DNA of 64,000 nt from Leisingera caerulea DSM 24564 (GCF_000473325.1 NZ_AXBI01000020.1:372001-436000); one strand, 5' to 3'; shown: positions 50,037 to 59,210, numbered from the stretch's first letter. The notes: generated by a model from the sequence alone, not told the origin. Translations and numbers: made by a program.

Positions 50037-52136
50037 TCACTCCCCGATCTGGGCGACGGTTTTCATTTTGCTCTTCCAGTGGATCTCGGAAAAGGAAAGG
50101 ATCGGCGTCATCGGAGCAATACGCTCAAGCATCGACCGGATGATCGGCCGGTATTCAGGGCTGACAACCAAGGCAGGCCATTCATCCCGGGCCGCGTAGC
50201 CCTGCAGCACGCCGCGGGCCGCCCGGCCGAATTCCTGCACCTTCGCCGGGGACATGGTGCAGATGGTGTCATCGCCCTGGATCTTGACCGAGCTTGCGAA
50301 TTCCTGTTCCCACTGGCTGCCGAGGGTAACGGTCTGGATGAAACCGTCGCTTCCCTCCAGGGACTTGCAAATCTGGGCTGAGAGGGCCTTGCGGACATGC
50401 TCCGCAACCAAAGTGGCATTCGTCGAGATGACAGCCGCTTCAGCGATGGATTCCGCAATCAGCGGCGTATTCTGAATGGAAATGCGTTCCGACAGCAGTT
50501 TCCGCAGGATATTGCGCAGCAGGATCACCGGCGACGGGCATGAGATATCCTGGATCAGTTTGCGGTAGGCAGGCTCAAGCCCGTTCATCACCTCGCGTGC
50601 GGCGCCATAGGTCATCATTTCTGGCATGTTTTCCTTCAGCGCCTCAGTGAGGTGCGTGACGATGACACTCTCGGGATCGACAACGGTGAAGCCGGCGGCT
50701 TCCGCGTCCGGCGCTGACCCGGAGTCGATCCAGATCGCAGGCAAACCGAACGTGGGCTCTTTCACCCGCTCGCCCGGCAGGTCTGTCGCCTCGCCTGCGG
50801 GATCAATCACGAGCCTGCCGCCAGGGCGCAGCTCCCCGGTGGCGACCTCAACGCCCTGAACGTTGATCCGGTAGGCTTTGGTGCTGGCAAGCTCGCCGTC
50901 CTTGATGCGCACCGGCGGCAGGACAAACCCGTATTCCTTCTGGAACATCTCGCGCAGGCTCTTGATCTTCCCCGGCAATGCGGCGTCATCGCTGTTGAGC
51001 ATGACGATGAGGCTCCGGGCCATTTCCAGGGTCACTGTATCAATACCCGAGGATTGCTCTGGTTCGGCCTGGGATTTCTTCTCAGCCAGAGCCTTCTCCG
51101 CATCAGCCTTTTGCTGCTCGTTTTGCTGCGCATCCCGTGAAAAAACGCCCACCGCGGCCAGCACCGCGGCAACCGCGGTGAACAGCAGGAAGGGGAAGCC
51201 CGGCAGAAGCCCCATGACGAAAATCAGGCCGCTTGCCACGAACACCGCCTTCGGACTTGCCGAAAGCTGCTTGGTCACAGCTTCATTGGCGGCGCCTTCG
51301 GTGGCGCCCTTGGTCACGATGATGCCCGCGGCGATAGAAACGATCAGGGCCGGGATCTGAGTGACCAGACCATCGCCGATTGTGAGGACGGTGAAATTGT
51401 GGAGCGCATCGCCGATGTCCATGCCGTGGCGGGTGATGCCGATCAGGATGCCGCCAACGACGTTGATCAGCGTAATGATGATACCGGCAACCGCATCGCC
51501 GCGGACAAACTTGGCCGCACCGTCCATGGCGCCAAAGAAGCCGCTTTCATCCTCAACCTCTTTGCGCCGCCGGCGCGCTTCAACCTCGTCAATCATGCCT
51601 GCTCCAAGGTCGGCATCGATTGCCATCTGCTTGCCGGGCATTGCGTCCAGCGAGAAGCGGGCGGAAACCTCAGCGATACGCGTCGACCCCTTGGTGATGA
51701 CGATGAAGTTGATCGCAACAAGGATACAGAACATGACCGTGCCGATCACATAGTCGCCTCCGACCACAAAATCGGCGATCCCCTGGATCACGTTACCCGC
51801 GGCATCAGTGCCGGTCTGACCTTCAGACAGAATGAGGCGGGACGAGGCAACGTTGAGCGAGAGCCGCATCATCGTCACAACAAGCAGCAGGGTGGGAAAG
51901 CTGCTGAATTCGAGCGGCTTGCGGACCCACAGGGCAACCATCAGGACCAGTACGGATACCGACATGGACAAGGCCAGGCCAATATCAAGGAGGATGGCAG
52001 GGAGCGGCACAAAGAGGATGGCCAGCACCGCACATACCGCAATCGCAAATGAGACATCGCGATGCCGGGACATGATCCCGAGGCGCGCGGATAGAATGTC
52101 AAGAACAGCCGACTTCTGTCGTTCTGCTTGTGCCAT
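50037..52136 (-). CDS. flhA: FlhA, export gate ring protein
   Basis: A 699-residue protein. The N-terminal half has membrane helices and the FHIPEP-type signature region (FSLDAMPGKQMAIDADLGAG, then EVEARRRRKEVEDESGFFGA). The cytoplasmic half includes FGLPAIWIDSG and SVIVTHLTEALKENMPEMMT. It binds export chaperones and substrates. It is followed by fliR and flhB. Confidence 0.97.
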   Translation of the reverse strand: MAQAERQKSAVLDILSARLGIMSRHRDVSFAIAVCAVLAILFVPLPAILLDIGLALSMSVSVLVLMVALWVRKPLEFSSFPTLLLVVTMMRLSLNVASSRLILSEGQTGTDAAGNVIQGIADFVVGGDYVIGTVMFCILVAINFIVITKGSTRIAEVSARFSLDAMPGKQMAIDADLGAGMIDEVEARRRRKEVEDESGFFGAMDGAAKFVRGDAVAGIIITLINVVGGILIGITRHGMDIGDALHNFTVLTIGDGLVTQIPALIVSIAAGIIVTKGATEGAANEAVTKQLSASPKAVFVASGLIFVMGLLPGFPFLLFTAVAAVLAAVGVFSRDAQQNEQQKADAEKALAEKKSQAEPEQSSGIDTVTLEMARSLIVMLNSDDAALPGKIKSLREMFQKEYGFVLPPVRIKDGELASTKAYRINVQGVEVATGELRPGGRLVIDPAGEATDLPGERVKEPTFGLPAIWIDSGSAPDAEAAGFTVVDPESVIVTHLTEALKENMPEMMTYGAAREVMNGLEPAYRKLIQDISCPSPVILLRNILRKLLSERISIQNTPLIAESIAEAAVISTNATLVAEHVRKALSAQICKSLEGSDGFIQTVTLGSQWEQEFASSVKIQGDDTICTMSPAKVQEFGRAARGVLQGYAARDEWPALVVSPEYRPIIRSMLERIAPMTPILSFSEIHWKSKMKTVAQIGE

Positions 52137-52151
52137 GGGCGGAGCTCCTGA

Positions 52152-52670
52152 TTACTGACCGGTGCGGGACGGGGAAATTTCGTATCCGGGGATCAGCGGG
52201 GCAGGCGCGCCGCGCTGATATCCGGTTTCTGATGCGGCGGCCTCGCGCTTTGCCGGCCGTGCGGCGGGCGGCGCTGCGAGACGGCGTGTATAGCGCCGCT
52301 TGCCCGGATTGGCCCGGACAGGCGCATCGAGCGGGTTCATCTTGGCCCTCATTGGCGCGGCGGTTCCGGCTGGCTGGCTTGCCTCCGGCTGGATGCGCCT
52401 TTGCGCCGCCATCGCCTGGGCCGGCAGGGCCGCATCCGGCCCCAGCCGCTTCAGCTCTTCAAGGCTCGGCATGGCATGCCCGTATGGCCCATCCAGAGAC
52501 GGAACCTGCTGCAGGCGCGCCTGAACCGGTTGCTGGCTGGCAGCGGGCGGCGCGCTCTCTGCCTGTGAGGCAGGCTCCTGGAACGCAAACAGACCGCCGA
52601 AGCCTTCGGCGGCACCGAGGCCGGGGAGAGACACGGCCATGAGAGCGGCGCAGATCAATGATTTTCGCAT
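52152..52670 (-). CDS. Secreted Pro/Ala-rich hypothetical protein
   Basis: A 172-residue protein with a signal peptide (MRKSLICAALMAVSLPGLGA) and a low-complexity body rich in Ala, Pro, Gln and Arg. No family is recognised. It lies between fliQ and flhA with close spacing on both sides, so it is probably expressed with the export genes. A periplasmic flagellar accessory role is only inferred. The TGCGAAAA string at its start is coding. Confidence 0.55.
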   Translation of the reverse strand: MRKSLICAALMAVSLPGLGAAEGFGGLFAFQEPASQAESAPPAASQQPVQARLQQVPSLDGPYGHAMPSLEELKRLGPDAALPAQAMAAQRRIQPEASQPAGTAAPMRAKMNPLDAPVRANPGKRRYTRRLAAPPAARPAKREAAASETGYQRGAPAPLIPGYEISPSRTGQ

Positions 52671-52672
52671 CT

Positions 52673-52942
52673 TCAGAGGCCGCCGCTTACGATGAGATCG
52701 AAGGACTGATCGGTAAGCTTGGTGAGAGCCGAGTAGATCAAGGGCAAGCAGAGGACAATCGTCACAAAGATTGCGGCAATCTTTGGCACGAAGGTCAGTG
52801 TCATCTCCTGAACGGAGGTCAGGGCCTGGAACAGGGCGATCCCCAGCCCGACCGCCATGGCAACTGCCAGGACAGGGCCTGAGGCCACCAGGATCGTCCA
52901 GATGGCCTCAGTGATGACATGATGAATATCCTCTGCGCGCAT
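52673..52942 (-). CDS. fliQ: FliQ, export gate protein
   Basis: An 89-residue protein with two membrane helices. GPVLAVAMAVGLGIALFQAL, TSVQEMTLTFVPKIAAIFV and the C-terminal FDLIVSGGL are typical of FliQ. Confidence 0.95.
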   Translation of the reverse strand: MRAEDIHHVITEAIWTILVASGPVLAVAMAVGLGIALFQALTSVQEMTLTFVPKIAAIFVTIVLCLPLIYSALTKLTDQSFDLIVSGGL

Positions 52943-52943
52943 G

Positions 52944-53255
52944 TCAGACGGTCATCCGCAGGACTTCCTGGTAGGCGCCGACGACCTTGTCACGCACGGC
53001 GACAGCGGTGTCCAATGCCGCCTCCATCGCCATGGTCGCCTGAACAACCTCCTGAGTGGACATCTTGCCCTGCAGCCCGGCGACCGCAGCACTATCACCG
53101 GCCCGGACAGTCTCCACCGTGTCGCGCAGAGTGTCCTCAAGCATTGCGGAGAAGCTGGGACCTTCGGCGGCGGCCGCAGCTGGCACCGGGGCCGCTGGTA
53201 CGGACTGGCCCGCCTTGTAGGCGCGCAGGGCGCCATTGGAAAACATGCTATCCAT
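52944..53255 (-). CDS. fliE: FliE, basal-body/rod junction protein
   Basis: A 103-residue protein. The C-terminal FliE motif is clear (MSTQEVVQATMAMEAALDTA, then VAVRDKVVGAYQEVLRMTV). It links the MS-ring to the rod. Confidence 0.92.
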   Translation of the reverse strand: MDSMFSNGALRAYKAGQSVPAAPVPAAAAAEGPSFSAMLEDTLRDTVETVRAGDSAAVAGLQGKMSTQEVVQATMAMEAALDTAVAVRDKVVGAYQEVLRMTV

Positions 53256-53267
53256 GAGAGATCCTTC

Positions 53268-53678
53268 TTAAAAATCCAGCATATCGGTTGTCATCCGGCG
53301 CATTTCACGGCTGGTCGCGATCATGTTGAGGCTGGCCTCGTAGCTGCGGGCGGCCTCACGCATGTTGGCCATCTCGACAAGGGGCTCGACGTTCGGGCGC
53401 TCGATGTAGCCCTGCTCATCGGCGAGGGGATGGGAGGGGTCATACTGCAGCCGCATGGGCGACGGGTCATCCGACACTGCCGCAACCTCTACGAGGTTCG
53501 CACCGGTTTCCCGGTCGAGGACGCTGCCGAATGTCACCACCTTGCGGCGGTAGGTATCTGACCCTGGCGCGCCGGCGGTATCCGCGTTCGCCATGTTCTC
53601 GGAGATGATGCGCAGGCGCTCGGACTGCGCTTGCAGGGCGGATCCGGCTGTGCGGGCTACAGCGCTGAGATTGTCCAT
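53268..53678 (-). CDS. flgC: FlgC, proximal rod protein
   Basis: A 136-residue protein: AVARTAGSALQAQSERLRII, SENMANADTAG (flagellar rod motif), then YDPSHPLADEQGYIERPNVE and the C-terminal MREAARSYEASLNMIATSRE. Confidence 0.95.
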   Translation of the reverse strand: MDNLSAVARTAGSALQAQSERLRIISENMANADTAGAPGSDTYRRKVVTFGSVLDRETGANLVEVAAVSDDPSPMRLQYDPSHPLADEQGYIERPNVEPLVEMANMREAARSYEASLNMIATSREMRRMTTDMLDF

Positions 53679-53688
53679 GGGCGGCTCC

Positions 53689-54027
53689 TTACTTCCCGTT
53701 GACCGTGGCGATCATCTGGTGGGCTTTGCTGTAGAGCTTGGAAGCGAGGCGGTATTGGCCGGAGACCGATGCCGCGAGAATGGACTGCTCCTCGAGGATC
53801 ACGCCGTTGCCGTCCAGGGAACGGCCCCATTCGCTTTTCGCATAATCCACGGAAACGGCGCTTCCAGGCGCTTTGCCCAGATAATCGTCGAAACTCTCGA
53901 CATCCCGGGCGTTGTAGCCGGGGGTGTCCGCATTGGCGATGTTTTCTGCAATGACCTTCTGCCGTTCGGCAAGCCAGGTCATCCTCTGGCTTGCTGTCTG
54001 CAGCCAGGAAGTCGGCGTATCGGCCAT
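53689..54027 (-). CDS. flgB: FlgB, proximal rod protein
   Basis: A 112-residue protein with the rod motif AERQKVIAENIANADTPGYN and a C-terminal helix (YRLASKLYSKAHQMIATVNG). It is first gene of flgB-flgC-fliE-fliQ-(secreted protein)-flhA-fliR-flhB, divergent from fliI. Confidence 0.95.
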   Translation of the reverse strand: MADTPTSWLQTASQRMTWLAERQKVIAENIANADTPGYNARDVESFDDYLGKAPGSAVSVDYAKSEWGRSLDGNGVILEEQSILAASVSGQYRLASKLYSKAHQMIATVNGK

Positions 54028-54036
54028 GTTTGTCCT

Positions 54037-54044
54037 TGCGAAAA
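54037..54044 (+). promoter_or_regulatory. TGCGAAAA motif between flgB and fliI
   Basis: CTTGCGAAAAATCTAATC lies 10 bp before the flgB ATG and 54 bp before the fliI ATG, pointing toward fliI. Confidence 0.4.
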
Positions 54045-54097
54045 ATCTAATCAGGAGTTTTTATACACCGGCTCGATCCCGGAATGGAACCCTGCTT

Positions 54098-55477
54098 ATG
54101 GAACGACCAACAAAATTTTCGCAAATGCGCAGCAGCCTGCGCAAGCTGTCCGGTCCTGCTGTCAGCGGCAAGGTGACCAGCGTTGGAGGTCTTGGCCTGA
54201 CCGCATCCGGACTCGGCGAAACTGCGAAAATCGGTGATGCGGCGCTTGTTGCTGGCCGGATCCGGGCGGAGATTGTGGCAACGAGCCCTGAGGGCATCCG
54301 GCTGCTGCCGTTCGGGACCTGGGATGGCATTGGCCGCGGCGACCAGGTTGAGCTGCAGCCGGGCGGCGGGGATATCTTCCCCGGCTCGGAATGGATCGGG
54401 CGGGTCGTTGATGCTTTCGGTGAACCTCTCGACGGGATTGCGCTGCCGGATGGCCCCTGTGCATATCCGCTGCGCAGCGCGCCGCCTGAAGCATTTGACC
54501 GGCGGGTCATGGGTGCAAAGCTGGAGACCGGCATTCGGGCGATCGACATCTTCACGCCGATCTGCCGCGGACAGCGCCTGGGCATCTTCGCCGGTTCCGG
54601 CGTTGGCAAATCCACCCTCATGGCCATGCTCGCCCGGCAAACGAATGCCGATGTGATCGTGATGGGCCTGATCGGGGAGCGCGGCCGGGAAGTTCAGGAC
54701 TTCATCACCCGCGATCTGGGCCCGGAAGGCATGGCGCGCTCATGCATCGTTGTGGCCACATCGGATCAGCCGCCGCTGATGCGCCGCCAGGCGGCATTGA
54801 CGGCGACATCCATTGCGGAGTTCTACCGCGATCAGGGTAAGCAGGTGCTGCTGATGCTCGACAGCGTAACCCGCTTCGCGACCGCGCAGCGTGAAATCGG
54901 GCTGGCTGCGGGAGAGCCGCCGGCGACCCGCGGCTACACGCCAACCGTCTTCACCGAGCTGCCACGCCTCCTTGAAAGGTCCGGGCCGGGCTCGGTGCGA
55001 AAGGGGGGCGGGGACATCACCGCGCTCTATACCGTGCTGGTGGATGGCGACAATATGAATGAGCCGGTCGCTGATACGGTGCGCGGCATCCTTGACGGGC
55101 ATGTCGTGCTGGACCGCAAGATTGCGGAGAACGGCAGATACCCTGCCATCAACGTCGCAAAGTCCGTTTCACGGTCGCTGCCCGGATGCCATGTGCCGAT
55201 CGAGCGCGCGATCATGAATGCCGCGCGCCGCGCGCTGGCGCGTCATGCGGATGTTGAGGATCTCGCCCGGATCGGCGCTTACCGTGCCGGTTCTGATCCG
55301 GCAACAGATGCGGCAATCCGCTTTGCCAGCCTGGCGGATGACTTTCTGGGGCAAGGGACCCGGGATCCGCAGAGCAGCGAGGAAGCCTTCGCGGTCCTGT
55401 ACGGCCTCCTGGCGGATGCGGGTGTTGAGGTCGAGCTTCCGGAACAGGTCAATCCGGCGGCTGCGGCGGCCGGATAG
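54098..55477 (+). CDS. fliI: FliI, flagellar export ATPase
   Basis: A 459-residue protein from the ATG at 54098. Walker A AGSGVGKST (residues 165-173), LIGERGREVQDF and LLMLDSVTRFATAQREIGLA (Walker B region) identify FliI; DADNMNEPVADTVRG-like text near the C terminus is typical. The frame upstream to 53924 overlaps flgB and is ignored. It powers substrate unfolding for export. Confidence 0.96.
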   Translation: MERPTKFSQMRSSLRKLSGPAVSGKVTSVGGLGLTASGLGETAKIGDAALVAGRIRAEIVATSPEGIRLLPFGTWDGIGRGDQVELQPGGGDIFPGSEWIGRVVDAFGEPLDGIALPDGPCAYPLRSAPPEAFDRRVMGAKLETGIRAIDIFTPICRGQRLGIFAGSGVGKSTLMAMLARQTNADVIVMGLIGERGREVQDFITRDLGPEGMARSCIVVATSDQPPLMRRQAALTATSIAEFYRDQGKQVLLMLDSVTRFATAQREIGLAAGEPPATRGYTPTVFTELPRLLERSGPGSVRKGGGDITALYTVLVDGDNMNEPVADTVRGILDGHVVLDRKIAENGRYPAINVAKSVSRSLPGCHVPIERAIMNAARRALARHADVEDLARIGAYRAGSDPATDAAIRFASLADDFLGQGTRDPQSSEEAFAVLYGLLADAGVEVELPEQVNPAAAAAG

Positions 55478-55481
55478 GGGC

Positions 55482-55904
55482 CTAGAGGTATGCGGCCGGG
55501 CGCCGGAGCAGAACCATTTCGTCAGCATCGGCCTGAGCGGCTTCCTGCTCTGCTTCCGCCTGGACGGCCTTGATGCTGCCGTCAAGCTGTTCAGCGCTGC
55601 GCAGTTCCCGGTAGGCGTTCAGCACCTTGTCACGCTGGACGCCGATTTTGTTTTCAGCATCAGCGATCAGGCCGGACAGGCGCTGGTTTTCCTGGCGGAC
55701 CGCATTCAGGAAGCGGCCCCGGTATGGCATCGCCTCGATCATGGTGACCGAGGCGCCAGCGCGCCTGCTTTCCTCCAAGGCCGACCGTTCCCGGGTGAGC
55801 CTGTCAGCTTCGTCCTGCATGGATGACAGCACAACGGATTGCGCCTCCATTTCCTGCTTATGGAGGCGCGCGAGGAGGGCATATGTCTTCTTGCGGTCTG
55901 CCAT
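55482..55904 (-). CDS. FliJ-like coiled-coil protein
   Basis: A 140-residue, almost entirely coiled-coil protein (MADRKKTYALLARLHKQEME, then LTRERSALEESRRAG and FLNAVRQENQRLSGLIADAE). Size, composition and place beside fliI fit FliJ, the central stalk of the export ATPase. Sequence identity is too low to be certain. It overlaps the motA stop by one base. Confidence 0.65.
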   Translation of the reverse strand: MADRKKTYALLARLHKQEMEAQSVVLSSMQDEADRLTRERSALEESRRAGASVTMIEAMPYRGRFLNAVRQENQRLSGLIADAENKIGVQRDKVLNAYRELRSAEQLDGSIKAVQAEAEQEAAQADADEMVLLRRPAAYL

Positions 55905-56770
55905 CAGCCGCGGGCGATGGTGCGCTGCAGCTCGTCGACCTCGTTGAAGGTGGGGCGCAACCGTTCAGGGATGTTGCCCCGGCCGATTTCCACACACATG
56001 TTCGGCGGATGCTGCTGCGTCATGGCGACCACGATGTCGCGGATGACTTTGGAGAAGGTGTAATCCGTCTCCTCGATCGCCTTGATGCGCTCAGCCACGG
56101 GCTGCACGACGCAATAGGCCAGGAAAACCCCGAGGAAGGTGCCGACCAGCGCGCCGCCGATCATCACGCCCAGAACCTCTGGCGGCTTGTCGACGGACGA
56201 CATCGTTTTGATCACGCCAAGGACCGCGGCTACGATACCGATCGCCGGCAGGCCATCTGCCATCGATGTGATGGCGTGACCGGCAATCATCCGTTCCTCC
56301 AGGTTGGTTTCGATCCGCTTTTCGATCACATCTTCCATCTGGTGGGGGTTGTCGAAATTCAGCGTCACCATCCGGAAAGCGTCGCAGATCAGCAGCGTGG
56401 TGGAGGTGTCTTTCAGGATCTTCGGATATTTGCCGAAGATCGAAGAGCTTTGCGGGTTCTCGATGTGCTGCTCCATATCCACGGGTGAGGCAGTACGCTG
56501 CATCCGGGTAAGCTCAAACAGAAGCATCAGCAGGTCACGGTAGTCTTTTGCGTTCCAGCGCGGGCCGGTAAAGGCACGCTTCAGACCGCCAGCGGTCAGT
56601 TTGAGGCTGGCCATGTCACTGGACACGATCAGCGCTCCGATAGATGCCCCTGCGATCATCATTCCCTCGAAAGGAAGCGCATGCAAAAGAACGTCAAAGT
56701 TGCCGCCCGACAGCGTGAAGCCGCCGAACACAAGCCCGAGCACAACGAGCAGCCCCAAGGGGATCAGCAT
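55904..56770 (-). CDS. motA: MotA, stator proton-channel subunit
   Basis: A 288-residue protein from the ATG at 56770 (GGAG nine bases upstream). Four membrane segments: LIPLGLLVVLGLVFGGFTLS, PFEGMMIAGASIGALIVSS, GLPAIGIVAAVLGVIKTMSS and LVGTFLGVFLAYCVVQPVAE. The large cytoplasmic loop carries the charged residues that contact FliG. motB is not in the window. Confidence 0.94.
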   Translation of the reverse strand: MLIPLGLLVVLGLVFGGFTLSGGNFDVLLHALPFEGMMIAGASIGALIVSSDMASLKLTAGGLKRAFTGPRWNAKDYRDLLMLLFELTRMQRTASPVDMEQHIENPQSSSIFGKYPKILKDTSTTLLICDAFRMVTLNFDNPHQMEDVIEKRIETNLEERMIAGHAITSMADGLPAIGIVAAVLGVIKTMSSVDKPPEVLGVMIGGALVGTFLGVFLAYCVVQPVAERIKAIEETDYTFSKVIRDIVVAMTQQHPPNMCVEIGRGNIPERLRPTFNEVDELQRTIARG

Positions 56771-56819
56771 GGTGGTAGTCTCCAAAATCTCAATTGCGAG
56801 GAACATACTTCAATTCAGT

Positions 56820-56873
56820 TTTTCGCAAAAGATGGAGCTTGCAGAAATATGTGATTACAAATAGATTTTCGCA
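56820..56873 (-). promoter_or_regulatory. Two TGCGAAAA motifs between motA and its divergent neighbour
   Basis: TTTTTCGCAAAAG (octamer 56820-56827) and ATTTTCGCATATT (octamer 56866-56873). Both read TGCGAAAA toward motA, 50 and 96 bp before its ATG. The second is 31 bp from the TTG start of the gene at 56904. Confidence 0.45.
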
Positions 56874-56903
56874 TATTACACAGGATACCTTGGAGACAGT
56901 CAG

Positions 56904-57857
56904 TTGGAGCTCTTGCCGCAGACATCGTTCATCAGAATTTTCGAACGGTCCGAGTTCGGGGCGCACCCCGACTGGCCTGCCGACATCGGCTTGGCATATG
57001 CCGTCCGGCACGGCGAGCCGGACCGGATTTATCCGTGGCACGAGAGCGAAAGCGTCGAGGACGTCCTGGCCCGCCTTGGCAGCAGCGGGGAGCAGGATTT
57101 CAGCGCAATCGGCGTCCACCCTGCCACAGAGGGGTTCCCGCCAGCCGCTCACAACTTCGCGGGCGACCAGGCGCTGCTGCACGATATCGAAGCCCGGATC
57201 GCGGCAAATGACGACCTGCTGGATGAGGCTGACAATTTCGCGGTCAATTTTCGCTTTGCGCGTGACATGGGTATCAGCTTCCCCGTCGCCCCTGACGCCC
57301 CGGAGACGGAACAGGAAACCGCGGAGGAAGCAGCTCCGGAAAATCCGGAAACCACCGCCACGGCCGAGGCTCAAGGCTACGTCCCCTATCTGGAGCGCCA
57401 GGCGCTCCCCGGTGGCATGTCTGAGGCCGCATTCGAGCTGCCAGAGAATGGGGATGCGCTGTTGCGGTTCCCGGGCGGCGGAGCTGAGGCCGAGTGCCCC
57501 TCCAGTGAGATCCTGGTGCGTTCGGACGGAACCGGATTTGCCCTGCCGCTTGGCCTTGTTGCGCCGGAGGGCGTCCTGGCCTCTTGCATCCGGTTGCCGC
57601 GGGATATCGTTTGCGGCCGCCTGGCCGGATCCGGCGCCCCGGCCGAACCGGTGGTGTCCATCACGGGCGAGCGTGTGTCCTTCGTGTTCGCCGCACGCGC
57701 TCCGGTGCGCGCCAAGCCCAACAGGAGCATGCTGCTGATGGCTGGCTATGTCCTGCTGACGCTATCCTTCTTCTGGGCCTGGGCTATCGATGAGTTGAAG
57801 GAAGCTCAGGAACCCGGCAGCACCGTGAGCGCGCTGCGCAGCGAGCTGTTTAAGTAA
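56904..57857 (+). CDS. Hypothetical tail-anchored protein, TTG start
   Basis: A 317-residue protein from a TTG with GGAG eight bases upstream; no usable ATG or GTG occurs nearby. The N-terminal half is soluble and acidic (RLGSSGEQDFSAIGVHPATE). A Glu/Thr-rich linker spans residues about 130-155, then a beta-rich part and a single C-terminal membrane helix (MLLMAGYVLLTLSFFWAWAI). Divergent from motA and near motif copies, so a motility link is possible. No family is recognised. Confidence 0.55.
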   Translation: MELLPQTSFIRIFERSEFGAHPDWPADIGLAYAVRHGEPDRIYPWHESESVEDVLARLGSSGEQDFSAIGVHPATEGFPPAAHNFAGDQALLHDIEARIAANDDLLDEADNFAVNFRFARDMGISFPVAPDAPETEQETAEEAAPENPETTATAEAQGYVPYLERQALPGGMSEAAFELPENGDALLRFPGGGAEAECPSSEILVRSDGTGFALPLGLVAPEGVLASCIRLPRDIVCGRLAGSGAPAEPVVSITGERVSFVFAARAPVRAKPNRSMLLMAGYVLLTLSFFWAWAIDELKEAQEPGSTVSALRSELFK

Positions 57858-58036
57858 AAGGTGCCGGTCCCGAAACTGAACCCCGAAGAGGCCTATCACC
57901 ACAATTCGGGATGTTGATTATTGTCAATCAGGCAAGCGGGTTTTGAAGAGCAAAATGAATAAAGGGCGTGGGGTGCGTTTTGACTGCCCTTGTTTGTTGT
58001 GCTTTACTTAACGGCGTGTTTTTGTGGGGTTGGCCA

Positions 58037-59152
58037 ATGGTGTGTGTCAGGGGTTTCGCTTTCGTTGGTGTTACATGTGCCTTAATCGGAAGCATGGGGC
58101 TGGCTGGAAATGAGCGAACGGTTACGGTTGTGTCTTGGGGAGGGCCAGACACCAAATTGCGCTGCGACAAGATTCTTGACGTTGGCGTCGGCAAGCTTTG
58201 CACTGCGAACTCGCTTATTTTCGAAAACCATCGGGTGAGCTTGACTATGAGGGTGCCTCTTGGAAGCAGTCCAAATGCCGTGGTCAAGATAAAAGACGAT
58301 TGCAAAGCTGCCGCCACAGTCGCGGGCATACTCGAGGCCATCTTATCCGGGAAACTCTCGTCATCAACAGCTTCAACTGTGGTGGAGGCCTTTGAAATCT
58401 GCGTCGAGGGGCATGAGTTATATCACAATGCGATCAAAAATGGGGCCGAACTCATTGTAAGGCATGAGGCCAGCTTTGACTCACTAAGCAATCAGTCAAA
58501 CCGAGCTTCCGAAGCTGTTGTCAGTTGCACGGTAAGGGCATCTGAGGGAGTTCGGATCTTGGACAGAAATGGTTGGGGTCCAGGCGTTGTAATTGCGGCC
58601 GACAACGGTTTTATTTACTGGATCTCAGGTGATAGCTTATTTCGTTCAAGGTATGATGGAACGCTGGTCGCTGAAGAAATTGACCGCGGAGGATGGAAAG
58701 GTGTGACATCCATATCCGTGGAAAATGATGTTGTATACTGGATCAGAGATGGCGATATTTTTTATGGAAACCTAGCAGCGAAAGCGCAGGCTAAGATCTT
58801 GGATCGGGGCGGCTGGCACCAGAACACCAAGTTCTCAGTGGATGGTGGTATGATCTATTGGCTGGATCAGAAGGGATATCTCCATGTCAGTGAACTGTCT
58901 CAGCCTTTAAAGGCAGTGCAGTTGAATGAGCAAAACTACTCCGACATAGATGGTCTATCTGCCAGTGCTGGTAACATTTTCTGGCAAATGGGGGGCGACC
59001 TTATTCAGCGAGGCGCATGTTTTGAGGAGGAGCCGTCTGTGGTGAATCGGGGCGGCTTTGAAGGTGGTGTATCCGTTGCAGTTGACGATGGCATGCTTTT
59101 CTGGACAGCTAAAAACAACTTGTATTCCATTCCCCTAGAGCCTTCTAACTGA
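58037..59152 (+). CDS. Secreted beta-propeller-like protein
   Basis: A 371-residue protein from the ATG at 58037, which gives a signal peptide (GFAFVGVTCALIGSMGLAG); a GTG at 57968 is the longer alternative. The C-terminal 220 residues carry four or five repeats of about 40 residues: ILDRNGWG...FIYWISGDSLFR, IDRGGWKGVTSISVENDVVY, ILDRGGWH...MIYWLDQKG and VNRGGFEGGVSVAVDDG. This resembles YWTD-type propeller blades. Base composition is visibly more AT-rich than the flagellar genes, which suggests recent acquisition. Its job is unknown. Confidence 0.6.
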   Translation: MVCVRGFAFVGVTCALIGSMGLAGNERTVTVVSWGGPDTKLRCDKILDVGVGKLCTANSLIFENHRVSLTMRVPLGSSPNAVVKIKDDCKAAATVAGILEAILSGKLSSSTASTVVEAFEICVEGHELYHNAIKNGAELIVRHEASFDSLSNQSNRASEAVVSCTVRASEGVRILDRNGWGPGVVIAADNGFIYWISGDSLFRSRYDGTLVAEEIDRGGWKGVTSISVENDVVYWIRDGDIFYGNLAAKAQAKILDRGGWHQNTKFSVDGGMIYWLDQKGYLHVSELSQPLKAVQLNEQNYSDIDGLSASAGNIFWQMGGDLIQRGACFEEEPSVVNRGGFEGGVSVAVDDGMLFWTAKNNLYSIPLEPSN

Positions 59153-59185
59153 CCAGTGTTGAGAGCTAGGCCCGTTCCCAAAATG

Positions 59186-59210
59186 AACGCCCCGCACAAG
59201 CGGGGCGTTT
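59186..59210. terminator. Bidirectional hairpin terminator
   Basis: AACGCCCCGC, loop ACAA, GCGGGGCGTT, then T. It lies between the propeller-like gene and the convergent flgL. Confidence 0.8.
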
